Positions 23,335-35,490 of a stretch of DNA of 64,000 bases are shown piece after piece; positions within the stretch are counted from its first letter, which is position 1; every line of letters starts with the position of its first letter. The notes beneath the pieces were generated by a model. The model had not been told where the DNA came from. It searched no databases and saw only the letters and a program-made list of their open reading frames with translations. The translations under genes and the position numbers were made by a program. The DNA comes from Microcebus murinus (lineage: Eukaryota > Chordata > Mammalia > Primates > Cheirogaleidae): assembly GCF_040939455.1 (NCBI RefSeq), contig NC_134117.1, forward strand, positions 64,812,501 to 64,876,500, written 5' to 3'.

Positions 23335-23480
23335 TAAGTTTTTACTCCTTATTCCCCTCCCACCCTCCATTCTTACTGGTTTTCAATGTCCTTTACATTT
23401 CTTTGTGCCCAATTATTAGTGAGTACATGTGGTATTTGTTTTTCCATTCCTAAGATATTTCACTTAGGATAGAGTTTTTT
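23335..23480 (-). repeat. Misplaced L1 3'-UTR patch inside ORF2
   Basis: Read in reverse this is 'ggaatggaaaaacaaatacc', 'acatgtactcactaataatt' and 'aaggacattgaaaaccagta', which is the ORF2 end and 3' UTR of an L1 like the one at 16090-16210. Left of it is ORF2 'caataaatggtgctgggaaa'-type sequence and right of it is the reverse-transcriptase region. In a normal L1 about 0.8 kb of ORF2 should lie here. Confidence 0.65.
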
Positions 23481-23489
23481 TTTGTAACC

Positions 23490-25700
23490 TGTAGCTTTAC
23501 TGAATTTATTTATCAGTTCTAAGAATCTTTTGGAGGAGTCTTTAGGGTTTTCTAGATATAAGAACTTATGATCAGCAGAGATAGTTTGACACTCTCTTTT
23601 CCAATTTAGATGCCCTTCATTTCCATATCTTGCAGGTTTGTTCTTGCTAGGACTTCCAGTACTGTGTTGAATAGAAGTGGTGACAGTGAGCTCTCTTGTC
23701 TTGTTCCAGTTCTTAGGGGGAATGCCTTCAGCTTTTTCCCTTTCAGTATGATGTTGGCTATGGGTTTTTCATATATGACTTTTATAATTTGGGGTTATGT
23801 TCCTTCTATGTCTAGTTCATTGAAGGCTTTTAATCAGGAAAGTGTGCTCAATTTTACTGTATGCTTTTTCTACATCTATTGAGATGATCATATGGTTTTT
23901 GTTTTTGGTTCTGTTTATGTGATGAATTATGTTTATTGATTTACATATGTTAAGCCATACTTGCATCCCTGAAATCGAATGTAGTTTATCATGGTGAATT
24001 ATCATTTTGAAGTGCTGTTGAATTCAGTTTGCATTTTGGTGAGGATTTTTGCATTAGTGTTCATAAGGGATATTGTTCTGTAGTTTTCTGTTTTTGTTGT
24101 GTCCATTTCTGGCTTTAGTATTAAGGTGACACTGGCTTGATAGAATGAGTTAGGGAGGATCTTCTTAAAGATATGGAATAATTTCTGTAGTATAAATTCT
24201 TCTTTGTAGATCTAAAAGAATTCACCTATGAATCCATCTGCTCCAGGGCTTATTTTTGATGACAGGTTTTTGTTGTTGTTGTTTTTTAATTACAACTTCA
24301 ATCTTGCTACTCATTATTGGTCTGTTCAGGCTCCTATTAATATTTCTTCCTGATTCAGGATTGGGAGGTTGTGTGTTTCCAGAAATTTACCCATTTCCTC
24401 TAGATTTTCTAGTTTGTGTACAGGTTTTCATAGTATTCATAGACAACATTTTTTTGTATGTGTTATCAATTGTGATGTCTCCTTTTTAATATCTGATTGA
24501 GCTTATTTGAGTCCTTTCTTTTCTATTTCTCATTAATCTGGATAGTGGCCTTTTGATTTTATTTATATTTTCAAAGAACAAGATTTTTGTGTCATTGATC
24601 CTTTGTACCATTTTTGTTTTCCATTTTATTTACCTCTGCTCTGAGCTATGTTATTTCTTTTCTTCTGCTGCCTTTGGATTTTATCTGCTGTTATTTTTTA
24701 GTTCCTTGAGATATGACCTTAGGTTGTTAATGTGTGACCTTTCTGTGTTTTTTGATGTAGGTAATTAAGCTATAAACTTTATCCTTAGGAATGCTTTTAC
24801 TGTATCCCTAGATTTTGAAAGCTTCTGTCCCCTTTATCATTCAGTTCAAGGAACATTTTGATTTCCATCTTAATTTTATCATTGACCCAAGGATCATTCA
24901 GCAGCAAGTTGTTTAATTTCTATGGTTTTTATATAGATTTGAGTGTTTCTCTTAGAATTGAATTCTAGTTTTATTCCACTGTGGTCTGAGAATACACATG
25001 GTATGAGTTGATATTTTTGAATTTTGATATTTTGAATTGTTTTGTGGCCAAAGATTAATCTTGGAAAATGTCCCATTTGCTAAGAGGATTGTACAGTATA
25101 TACTTTATGGATATAATGTTCTGTACATGTCTGTCAGGTCCATTTGTTTTAGAGTACAGTTAAAGTCCTATGTTTCTTTATTGATTTTCTGCTTCAGTGA
25201 TTTGTCTAGTCCTGTCAGTGGGGTGTTGAAGTCCCTGGCAATTATGATGCTACTGTTTATTTCTTTGCTTAGATCTGGTAGAATCTGGGAGCTCCTGTGT
25301 TAGGTCCATATACATTTAGGATTGTTATGCTTTCTTTCTGAATTACTCCTTTTACCACCATATAATGACCATATATGCCCTTTTTTTACCATTGTTGATT
25401 TAAAGCCTATTTTATCTGATATGAGAACAGCTATACCTGCTCACTTTTGACTTCCATTTGCCTGGAATATTTTTTCCATCCTTTTAATTTTAGTCTATGT
25501 GAGTCTTTAGAAGTTTGATGTGTTTTGTGGAGATAGCATATGCTTGCCTTATGTTTTTCATCCATTCAGCCAGTCTATGTATTTTCACTGGGGCAATAAG
25601 ACCATTCTTTTTCACTGTTAGTATTAATATTTGGGATATTGTTCTGTTAATGTTTCATGATACCTTCTTGTTTTTTTTTTTTTTTCCTTTTTGTGCTATT
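23490..25700 (-). pseudogene. L1 ORF2 relic (endonuclease to reverse transcriptase)
   Basis: Minus-strand ORF2 with many stops. The endonuclease C-terminal part is visible at 24894-25076 (the protein fragment includes 'HFPRLIFGHKTIQNIKIQKY', the equivalent of the catalytic 'SKIDHILGHK' segment). Part of the reverse transcriptase is at 23610-24005 ('[20 protein letters not shown]'). The catalytic FADD site at about 23575 reads SADH, so the second catalytic aspartate is lost. The 3' part of the domain is displaced or missing. Confidence 0.75.
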
Positions 25701-25799
25701 GTTGTATTAGACCTATGAGCTTTAACTTTCTGGTATTTTTATACTGGTGGGTATCTATTGTGTTGCTCCATTTATATTGCAGTTTGGAGTATTTCCTGT

Positions 25800-26690
25800 A
25801 GGGCATTCCTAGTAGTGACAAATTCCCTTGGTGTTTGATTTTCTGGAGAAGTCATTATTTCTCTTGATTTAGTTTTTCATTTAAATGAAAAGTTTTTCAT
25901 TTAAATTTAGTTTTAACTTAGTTTTTCAGGTTACAAAGTTCTTGGCTGGCAATTTTCTTTTTAAGGAGTCTAAAAATAGATTCTCCATCTTTTCAGGCTT
26001 ATAAGGTCCCTCCTGAGAAGTTTGATGTTAGCCTGATAGGTTTATCTTTGTAGGTTAGTTGTTGCTTTCATCTTACAGTTTGTAGCCTTCATTTTGACTG
26101 TGGTCAGTTAATGACTATGTGTCTTGGAGATGTCCTCCTATTTGCTAGGAATCTTCCCAATGTTTGATCCCCATCTTGAATGTTGATATCTGAATCCTTG
26201 GAGATACCAGGGAAATTTTCCTCAATAATTCCCTCAAATACGTTTTCTATTCCTTTTGCTTTTTCATCTTCTATCTCATGGATACCTATAAGTCATATGT
26301 TGGCTCACACAGTTCCATATTCCTCTGAGTGATTGTTCACTCTTCTTTAGTCTTTTTTCTGCATCTCTGACTGGATTAGTTTTAAAGCTTTATTTTCAGT
26401 CTCTTAGATTCATTCTTCCTCTTGGTCTTGCCTGTTATTGAAGCTTTCTGTTGTATTTTGAAGTTCCTTAAATGACTCTTTTGTTACTTTAAGTTCTGTT
26501 CTACCCTTTCTTATGTTGTCGACCTCTTTAGTGATTTTTAAATTTTTTTTGGTCAATGTCCTGAAGCTCTTTTTGGCTTCTTTGTATTTCTTTTCAACTT
26601 TCTCCTCAATCCCATTAATCATATTTGCCATCCATATTCTTAATTCCATTTATGACATTTCAATAATTTCTTTTGGTTTGTGTTCTTTGC
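25800..26690 (-). pseudogene. L1 ORF1 relic
   Basis: ORF1 of the nested L1. The best remaining frame, 26410-26649, encodes 79 residues rich in K and E with heptad-like spacing ('NGIEEKVEKKYKEAKKSFRT'), fitting the ORF1 coiled coil that trimerises the protein. Downstream to about 25800 it is decayed C-terminal domain. No full-length frame. Confidence 0.7.
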
Positions 26691-28353
26691 TATAAATCTA
26701 TTATGATCCTGTGGGGTGTCATACTAGCTTTTTTTTTTCATTTCATCAGACTTTTTTCTGGTTTATTCTCATCTGAAATGCATTCTCTCAGCTCAGGGCA
26801 GATGGGTGCACATGTTTTTCTTTGCTGGTAACTCTCCTACTTAGTGAGAAGAAAGAGAGGTCCCTAGATGGCACTTTTGTGACCTACTCCAGAAGATTGA
26901 TTCAGCAGGAGTGTGGCCGATGCACTGAGGGCCTGTAATGCATCTGTTCTGTGTTATTCCATTCCCTCATCATTGGTACATTCCAAGCCACTGCTGGATG
27001 ATTTCTATACAGTGTCAGGTGTTGTTCCCTGGGTTGCTATTGGAAGATTGAGTGGGGAACTGGGTGAGTCCCTCTCTACTGAGGCTGGCCTTGTGGAAAA
27101 TTGCTTTGCCCAGATCTCCCTGTAGGGGTGGCAGTGGCAATTGAATGAGGCTATCTAGTCAGTTGTAGTGGGTTTCAGGGCTGTGAGTGTTAACTCTACT
27201 AGGTCCAGATGTGATGCTTACTCATGGCTAGTATGTTGTTGGTGGAGTGTTGAACTGCAGAGTTAGTTCTTACCAGGCAGTTGGTTAGAAACTTGGAGGC
27301 AGAGCTGCAGATTGCACCAGATGCAGTATGGGAGTAAAAGGGGTAGAGACATGGGTTTGGCAGAAGCATGAGAACAGTAGTGGTAAAATCATAGGCCTGG
27401 AAACAGGACAGGAACCTCAGAGCCAGAGCCATATAGCCAGGCTGGTAGCATTCTGACAGTCATCTGGGTGGGGCCAAAAGTACCAATGACAGTGCAGCAG
27501 TGGCAGGGGAGGAACTGTGGGCCTAGTGGCAGTGGGGGAGCCTCAGAGGCAGGACCACAGGTCCCAACAGAGGTATAAGACCCTTGGATGCTATGCTGTG
27601 AGGTTCAGTATTACAGCTGGAGCCTCAGGTGCGGGGCCATATGACCTGTGGTGGTACAAGAGCCTTGTGGGCAAAGGCCATGGAACAGGGTGATAGGGGT
27701 GCCAGGACTCTCCCCCTGCCCAGATCCCACTGAGAAAATTGTTGTGAGTCTGTTCAGGTGTCTTCTTTGGTGCCTCTTCTGCTATAATTCCCTATGAGGG
27801 GGAGGGATTCTCAGTTCCCAGTTATAGGGCATGTGAGAACATCTGCTCTTCCTGCTCCCTCCCTAGTCTGGCCAGAGTGATGCTGACACAGTTTCAGCAA
27901 AGCTATGCCCTGCATAGACCAGGTGCTTCAGAAAGGCATCAGGTGCTGAGAACAGAAGCTACCAGATCTCTGCTGTGACCATTCTCTGTTGCAATATCGC
28001 TGTACAGATTCCAATCAGCTCTCTGATTAACACAGAGGTCTGCAGTGGTGGAGGAGGTCCCCTCATGGCTTGGGCTACAGTGTACACAGGGAGAATATGG
28101 AGCCCCATGGTTCTCTTCTGTCCTTCCCCAGTATTTGGATGGCTCCCCCAGGTACTTTCCGATTTTGCCAAGTGGATTCCCCCCTCACTTTCTCCTTTAC
28201 TCTGATTATCCCTCATTGCTTCTCTCATAATTCACAATGCTCTCTTCAGGAACATTCATCTGTAGGTGGGCATCGACCTGCAACTTTTGATTTTCTCCTT
28301 GAGAGCAGCATGTACTGGCTGCTTCTAGTCTATCATCTTCCTCATCCCTCTGG
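26690..28353 (-). repeat. L1 5' UTR of the nested element
   Basis: GC-richer L1 5' UTR on the minus strand. From the right edge inward it reads 'gaagatgatagactagaagc', then a block homologous to 13440-13640 of the other L1. The YY1-type octamer near the start is changed to 'gaagatga'. Many overlapping open frames occur on the opposite strand, including 28070-28408. Confidence 0.75.
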
Positions 28354-28408
28354 TTTTAACATTATATCAAGCAAATATTTACTGAGGAGAACAGAAAAGA
28401 CAGTCTGA
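28070..28408 (+). other. Antisense open frame in L1 5' UTR, second copy
   Basis: A 112-codon frame antisense to the nested L1's 5' UTR, crossing its 5' boundary near 28353 into the older L1. Residues 'ENMEPHGSLLSFPSIWMAP', 'QCSLQEHSSVGGHRPATFD' and 'WLLLVYHLPHPSG' align with the antisense frame at 13305-13994 in the same phase. The indels between the copies keep the frame. It is a candidate only; no start context, splice site or expression can be shown here. Confidence 0.3.
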
Positions 28409-29904
28409 CATTACCTGCATCACCCCTCCCCCATTCCCTGGCAGTGCCACATCAATATGCCATGTGGAGACAGGATCTCTGTGCCCACAAGAGGGAAAGT
28501 GAAGTGATTATGGGACTTTGCATTGGAACTCATGGCCACCCTGTCACAGAGGAACAAAGCACAGGGAAAATACTGCTGGCAACCATTCAGGAAATGTTTA
28601 GACTAGCCAAGACAGAAGGAAATCCTCCACCCAGAACCCCGAATTCTGGCAAGTCCCACACCAGCTGAAAAAAAGTGGCCTGGGATCTAGAATTTATTTA
28701 TAAGGCACTCAGGCCACAAAGGCTACAGTCATTGGGCAATTCCTATGGCTGTGCTGGCTCAAGGCCAATGGACTTGTCTCTGAGCCAGCACTCACATGAT
28801 CAAGTGAGACACTAGTCATGGTAGCCAAGGCAGTGCCTCTGTCAATGTTCCCCCACCTCCAGAGAATGTAGCTTTGAGACAGTCTTCTTCTGCTTGAAGA
28901 AAGGAAAGAAATGACTACAGAGGACTTTGTTTTGTAACTTGGACACCAGCTCAGCAACAATAAAATAAAGTACCAAGCAGACTCCTGAATACTCATGCTT
29001 TAGTTCCTGGGTGGTGTTTCTAGCCTATGCTGGTCCAGAAGGAAACAGACTGCCCTGAAGGGAAGGACTGAGTCCTGGCAGGATTCACCACCTGCTGACT
29101 AATAAGCCTTTGGGCTTTGAATATACTTCAGAGGCAACCAGGCAAAGGTCACAGTTAGGCTGGCTTCAGGTGTAAGATGGCACAGTCCTAGCTGTGTGGC
29201 CAAGAGGGAGTGCCTACATCACTCTTCCCCTAACTCTAGCAACCCAGTACAGAAAGTGAGTTAGCAAAGCGAGAGATTTTGCCTGGTAACATAGGGAATT
29301 CTCACATATCTTACTCAAGTCCACCAAGGAGATACCATCAGGAGTCTGCAAGAGTCATAGCATTACCAGGCTTGGGACAACCCAAGTAACCAGGCATAAA
29401 TTACAACACTCAGTTCTGTTTGAAATTTGGAAAGCCTTCTCAAGAAGCATGGCTTCAAACAAGCCCAGACTATGAAAGTTAAAATAAATATTAATATCTA
29501 CCTCTTCAAGGCCCAACCATTAACAGACATCCACAAACATCAGGAAAATATAGGAAAACATGACTTACCAAGTGAACTAAATAAGGTACCAGTGACCAAT
29601 CCTGGAATGATGGAAAAATGTGACTGTTTAGACAAATAACTATCCTAAAGAAGCTCAATGAACTTCAACACAATGCAGAGAAAGAGTTCAGAAGCTTATC
29701 AGAGAAATTTTAAAAAGAGATAGAAATAATTTTTAAAAATCAAGCAGAAATCTGAAGCTAAAAAATTCAATTGACAAACAGAAATTCATCAGAGTCTCTC
29801 AACTGCAGAATTCATTAAGCAGAAGAAAAAATTAGTGAGCTTGAAGATAGGCTATTTGAAAATACAAGATGGGAAGAGAAAAAAACAAAAATAAAAAACA
29901 AAAT
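28354..29904 (+). mobile_element. Older L1, 5' UTR and ORF1 start (segment 2 of 2, first part)
   Basis: Resumes exactly where segment 1 stops: 'ggttttaacattatatcaag', 'gaacagaaaagacagtctga', 'cacccctcccccattccctg'. The rest of the 5' UTR follows to about 29430, then the ORF1 N-terminal region (29430-29880, with 'gtgagcttgaagataggcta'). ORF1 stops abruptly near 29904, where ORF2 tail sequence begins. Confidence 0.8.
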
Positions 29905-31722
29905 TGGAAAGATATTCCATGCTTGTGGATTGGAGGAATCAATACTGTTAAAATGTCCATACTACCCAAAGCAATCTAAAGATTTGGTGCAACCCCCATC
30001 AAAATACCAATGGCATTCTTCACAGAAATAGAAAAAAATAACTCTAAAATTTATATGGAACAATGAAGGACCAAGAATAGCCAAAGTTAATCTGAGCAAA
30101 AAGAACAAAACTAGAGGCATCACATTACCTGACTTCAAATTATACTACAGAACTAAAGTAAGCAAAACAGCATGGTATTGGCATAAAATCAGACATATAG
30201 ACTAATGGAACAGAATAGAGAACCATGAAATAAATCCACACATCTATAGTGAACTTATCTTCAAAAAAAGTTGCCAAGAACATCCAGTGGCATTGAAGGA
30301 GAGTCTTCAATAAATGGTGCTGGGAAAACTGGATATCCTCATGCAGAAGAATGAAACTAGACCCTTATCTCTCACCATATACAAAAATAAACTCAAACTG
30401 TATTTGATAAAGACTTAAATCTAAAACCTGAAACTATGAATCTACTAAAAGAAAACATTTGGGAAACCCTTCCGGACAGTGGCCTGGGCAGTCATTTCTT
30501 GATTAATATCCCCAAAGCACAGGCAACCAAAGCAAAATTGGACAAATAAGATCACATCAAGTTAAAAAGCTTCTGCACAGCAAAGGAAGCAATTGACAAA
30601 GTGAAGAGACAACCCACAGAATGGGAGAAAATATTTGCAAACTACCTATCTTACAAGGGATTAATAACTAGAATACATAAGGGGCTCTGACAGCTCAATA
30701 GGAAAAAATCAAATAATCTGATGAAAAAATGGGAAAAGGAGCTGAATAGATATTTCTCAAATTAAGATATACAAATAGCCTACAAGTGTTTGAACACATG
30801 ATTAACATCATTAGTCATCAGAGAAATGCAAATCAAAACTACAATGAAATATCATCTCACCCCAGTTAAAATGGTTTTGATCAAAAAGACAGGCAATTAC
30901 AAATACTATCAAGGACTTGGAAAAAAGAGGAAACCCTTATACATTCTTGGTTGGAATGTAAATTAGTTCAACCATTACGAAGAATAGTATGGAAGTTCCT
31001 AAAAATACTGAAAATAGAACTACCATATGACTCAGCAATCCCACTGCTGGGCATATATACAAAGGAGGGGAAATCAGTATGTCGAAAAGATATTTGAACT
31101 TTCATGTTCTTTGCAACACTATTCACAATAGCCAAGATTTGGAATCCACCTACATGTCTATCAATGGATGAGTGGATAAAGAAATTGTGGTACATATATG
31201 CAATAGACTATTCTATAGCCATAAAAAAGAATTAAATTATGCCATCTGCAACTACATGGATAGAACTGGAGAACATTATGTTAAATGAGCTAAGACAAGC
31301 ACAGAATGACAAATCTAGCATGTACTCACTCATATGTGGCAGCTAAATATTAAAAACAAATGATTTCATGGAGACAGTAGAATGATGATTATCAGAGGCT
31401 GGGAAGGGTACTGGGGAGAAGGGGATAAAGTGATGATGGTTAATGGGTACAAAATATAGTTACATAGAATAAACAATATTTGACAGGAGAAGAAATTGAC
31501 TATAATCAACAATAAGGTTGTAATTTAATAATAACTAAAAGAATGAAAATGGAATGTTCCTAACACACACAAAAAAATAATGAACACCTGAGGTGATGGC
31601 TATCACAATTACTAGAATTTATTTAATTCACACTGTATACCTATATCAAAATATTACATGTACCCTATAAATATATACAACCATTATATACCTATAATTA
31701 TTAAAAATAAAAAATGTATTAA
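29905..31722 (+). pseudogene. Older L1, ORF2 tail and 3' UTR
   Basis: From 'ttccatgcttgtggattgga' on, this is the last third of ORF2 ('attgttaaaatg'-type, 'aatggtgctgggaaaactgg', 'atggagacagtagaatgatg'). The 3' UTR ends 'cataaatatataca'-like and 'aattattaaaaataaaaaat' at 31722, typical of L1MA/PB-like ends. Endonuclease and reverse transcriptase are deleted between 29904 and 29905. The frame is broken by stops. Confidence 0.85.
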
Positions 31723-32479
31723 AAAAGTAGTACATTGACTTGTTTTTCATATTCACACAAAACAAATGCTTAGAACTAACTTTATTTAGACACAGTAAAT
31801 TAGATTGGCTGTGTTGAAGTGAATACTATGCCTGTTCTAGAAGGATAAGTATTGTAGCAATTGTCCTTCTCTGGCTGTATTTGAAAACAATAAGTAATGT
31901 TCTTAATGCAAAACAGTGACCACTGTGGGAATAAATGGAAATGAAACCATTTTGGAAAGTTATCTGATAATGCCTAACAAATTTGAAAATGTATATTCTA
32001 TAAGAAGTATCATTTCCAAAGGTATTTGTATCTACTCTGACAATAATTGCAACAAACTCTCAGTGGCTTGAAATAATACAAGTATGTCTTGCCTTCATTT
32101 TCCAGTGTAATGAGTGTCACAGGGGAGGTAGGAGCTTTGCTCTACTTGTCATTCATAGAGACTAGGATCCTTTCATCCAATGGTTATACCATCCCTATAC
32201 CCTGAGTCATCTACTTGGGTATATTTGTTTGGAAGGTGAAAGATGAAATTGAGAATGTGGATGACTGCTTAGATGTTTTAGGTGTCTTCTAGGAAGAGCA
32301 TCCATCCCTTCCACTGAGATTCTGTTGATCACAAACCAATGCCCTTATTCCATGTAAGGGAGACTATAAAACATAGCCAAGCTTTGCACAGAGGAGAAAA
32401 AGTAAATGAGTTCTGCATGGAGGAGAAAAAGAAAATGAGTTCTTTTTGTCAAACAACTTCTGGAGAAACTGAAATACAT
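31723..32479. other. Unassigned; possible ancient repeat and a 29-bp tandem pair
   Basis: 32040-32440 contains 'aactctcagtggcttgaaat', which looks like an old LTR or DNA-repeat fragment that I cannot name. Two copies of a 'gaggagaaaaag[t/a]aaatgagttct' unit start at 32391 and 32420. No gene. Confidence 0.4.
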
Positions 32480-32935
32480 GTACAGCAGGAGATATAGAAA
32501 CAAATAACAAATTCTATTACAACATTTTTATAATTAAAAAAACTAACCAAAAAAAGGGAGAAAAACTATGACCATCAATGGGAGAGTAGAATAAAAAAAA
32601 TTGTGATTTAGTCACATAATGAAATACTATACAAATTTTCAAATAAATGAACTGTTGAGACATATCTATGCACCAAGTAGTCTTCAAAACACATAAGGCA
32701 AGTAAGAAAATGATGTTATAAAAAGATAAGTAGAGTTTTATAACATTTATGTAAATAAAAAAGCACAATTAAACTGTATGTATGTTCTAAATGGATGTTG
32801 AAAAATATACAAATATAGATGGCAGAAATACACATGAAAATTGGCTGTGAGATGGGAAACAAGAAAATGATTGGGTAAGTTTAAAAAGAACATTTGTCCT
32901 TGCAATGATATTTTACTGTGGATAATGGGAAGTTA
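32480..32935 (+). repeat. Probable L1M ORF2 tail/3' UTR fragment
   Basis: Weak resemblance to the end of an old L1: 'cacataatgaaatactatac', 'aatgaactgttgagacatat', and later 'gtgagatgggaaacaagaaa'. Highly decayed. Confidence 0.4.
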
Positions 32936-33339
32936 TTAATTCAGACCAAACCTGAGGCTGAAGAGGATACTAGAAAAAAAAAAAATTGGAGGAAATCCAC
33001 AAAGAAACTTTACAACGCATCACATAGCTACCAAGATAATGAGGCATGACTAGAGCAAGCTCTGGGATTATAAAAGTGAAACAGATGATGGAAACTGAGA
33101 GAACAGAGGCCACGACCTAGAACCACTTCTGCTCTGGGGGCCTTTCTCAATAACAAAGAAGTGGCAGAGAGGCTGAGCTGTACTTCTGGTAATGTGTGAA
33201 GCCAAGGACACAAAAGTGGGAATCTAGGGCCTGCCAACTTAGGAACCCTGGTAAACACCTACTATACTACACTGAGCTGTACTCTAGGAGCAAAGGTGAA
33301 ATAGGCAAACTGCTCATGAAGTACACATGACCTTTAGGT
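32936..33339. other. Unassigned sequence
   Basis: Contains a minus-strand 76-codon frame (33028-33258) that resembles no known protein. No recognisable repeat. Confidence 0.35.
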
Positions 33340-34480
33340 TATCTGTATCATATGAACTACAAATTCTTAAAATTTGTTAGGCGGCCTGAGATGCCTAGCA
33401 TACCTGAACAGCTGGGCAGAAAGAAACACTTTCTCTGGAGGAAGATGCAATTGTCATAGAGCTTAAATTATTTCTGCAAAAAGTTTTCCAAAGTAATGTG
33501 CACCAAAAACTTTCTCTGGGTACATGTGAAGACAAACCATTGTGAGCAAGAAAAAACCCTAAACAACAGACAATTCAAACTGTGTCAATTTGTCAAAATT
33601 ATGAGACAGACTTTAAAAACACTAGTTTTATTTTTTTTCAAGGAAATTATAGCTAATCCTGAAACTTTCAGGAGAAAATAGGAAACAGAAATGTATCTTT
33701 GAAAAAGAACTAAATATAAATTTTAGAGCTAAATAGAACACAGTAAAATTAAGAGCTGAAGAAATAGGCTAAATCAAGAGTTATAAAATGATGACCTCTG
33801 AGTTAAACCTAGCCAAGAATTCTTTTTTTGTGTGGCATACAAGCTAGAATGGTTTTTCCATTTTTAAATGTTTACACTTTAAATGGTTATATGAGTATTT
33901 ATGCAGTTTCTTCTATTTTAGCCATTGACTTGCAAAACCTAAAATATACACTACCTGACCCCTTGAGACAGTGTTTGCCAGCTTCTGGATCAAACAATGA
34001 ATTTTCTCCAGGTGTGTCTAATTAAGGTTGAGCTTAGAATTTTCAAAAGATATTCTATGGGCCTAAAATCCAATAGTAACTCCTTGAAATTAACATAGAA
34101 AGAATGAAAAAATAAAGAAAAAAAAAAGAATAAATATAAGAAATAAAATGAACACTTGGAAAAAATGACCAGTGAATATTTAATTGACGTTCCAGAAGAG
34201 GGGGAGGAAGAGACTAGATCATATTTGAAATAATTGTGGATGAAAATATAACACAGCTCATGAATGACAATAATCTCCAGATTCAAAAAAACAAATCCAA
34301 ATTCAGATAAGTAAAAAAGAAATCCACACCTAGATACAATGTAGTATAACTTCATTAAAAACTTCATAAAACCAAAGATAAGAAAGAGAATCTTCAAGGC
34401 TAGATGAAGGAAAAATGAATAATTTTACCTTCAAAATGAATGTTAATGCTGACAAATGACTTTGGAAAGTAAGAAAGGAT
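33340..34480 (+). repeat. L1M ORF1 relic, interrupted
   Basis: Fragments of an old L1M around ORF1. 33650-33780 has 'aggaaacagaaatgtatctt' and 'taaattttagagctaaatag'; 34140-34400 has 'gtgaatatttaattgacgtt', 'ccagaagagggggaggaaga', 'aaatccacacctagatacaa' and 'ccaaagataagaaagagaat'. The insert at about 33800-33990 ('aacctaaaatatacactacc', 'gtgtttgccagcttctggat') resembles a hAT-type non-autonomous transposon, family uncertain. Confidence 0.5.
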
Positions 34481-34685
34481 AATGTTATGGACTGTATTGT
34501 ATCCACCCAAAATTCATATGTTGAAGCCCTCACCTCCAGAGTGACTGAATTGAGAAATACATTCCGTAAGAAGGTAATTATGCTTAAATGAAGTTATAAG
34601 GGTGAGGCCCTAATTCAATAGAACTAACAATCTTATGAGAAGAAGAAGAAACACTAGATCTCTCTATAACAAGTATATATAAATA
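34481..34685 (+). repeat. MLT1/MST-type MaLR LTR, 5' part
   Basis: Begins 'gttatggactgtattgtatc', continues 'caaaattcatatgttgaagc', 'aatgaagttataagggtgag' and 'gccctaattcaatagaacta', ending at 'cttatgagaagaagaagaaa'. This is the first half of a MaLR LTR. The 3' half is missing. Confidence 0.82.
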
Positions 34686-35490
34686 GAACAGAAAAAGAAT
34701 ACAGAAATAGACCCAAACATATATGTTCTTTTGATTTTAAACCAAGGTGTTGCTTTAATTTAAAAATGAATGGTGCCAGAGCAGCTGTTATCTATGTGGA
34801 AGAAGAGTAAGAACTTTAAGTTCTAACTTACCAAAAGTAATTTACATCATATATAAACTCAATCTAACATCATTTGTAGACCTAAATGTGAAAGCTAAAT
34901 TTTAAGCATATTGAAGAAAAACATACAGGAATATTTCTATGACTTTCGTCAAGATTTCTTAAAATAAGAAAGACACTATCTTAAAAGAAAAATAAATTAG
35001 ATTTCATCATAAATAGAATTTTCTTCCAATCAAAAATAGTTTTAAGAATGTAAAAGAGCAAGTTACACAAATGGAGAAAATAATGGCAATATATAATCCT
35101 CAAAAAAGAATTCATTTCCATAGTAAATGGAGAATGATTTCAATTTAATGATAAAACAACAATCAACCCAATAAATCACACACTTTACAAACAGGAATGA
35201 CCTGTAATCATATGAAAGTTATTAGTTCTTGGGTAATGTAAATTAAAGCACAGTGAAATAATGCTATATATCACTAGAATGGCTATAAAAAATAGACTGA
35301 CAATATCAAGTACCGGCAAGAATACAGAGCCAGGGGCACTCCCATATATGGCTAATGAAAGTACAAAATGCACAATCAATTTAGAAAACTATTCTGTAGT
35401 TTCAAAACAAGTTAAGTACACACTACCCCATGATCCAGAAATTCCACTATTATATAAATAACAAAAACCTAGGAAATAGGTCTAAAGACT
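34686..35490 (+). repeat. L1M ORF2 C-terminal relic
   Basis: Decayed ORF2 tail: 'aagatttcttaaaataagaa', 'tcaagtaccggcaagaatac', 'cactcccatatatggctaat', 'atgatccagaaattccacta'. No usable frame. Confidence 0.5.

Larger units (their letters stand above)
21959..28353 (-). mobile_element. Long L1 inserted into another L1
   Basis: Minus-strand L1 of about 6.4 kb. The 3' end is at the left (T-rich 'ttttttatttaatttatttc') and the 5' UTR at the right, ending about 28345-28353. It includes a 3' UTR, ORF2 relics with endonuclease and reverse-transcriptase signatures, an ORF1 relic and a long 5' UTR. Frequent stops show it is dead. The copy is not cleanly collinear: a 3'-UTR-like patch at 23335-23480 lies between the reverse transcriptase and the ORF2 tail, so two insertions or a rearrangement are involved. 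Junction motifs 'cctgtttt' (left) and 'tctggtttt' followed by 'aa' (right) are a plausible eroded target-site duplication. Confidence 0.85.

Noticed and set aside
33990..34397. 135-codon minus-strand hydrophobic frame that looks like a membrane protein
   Set aside because: It is antisense to an A-rich L1M ORF1 relic. The T-rich complement encodes Phe/Leu/Ile runs by composition alone.
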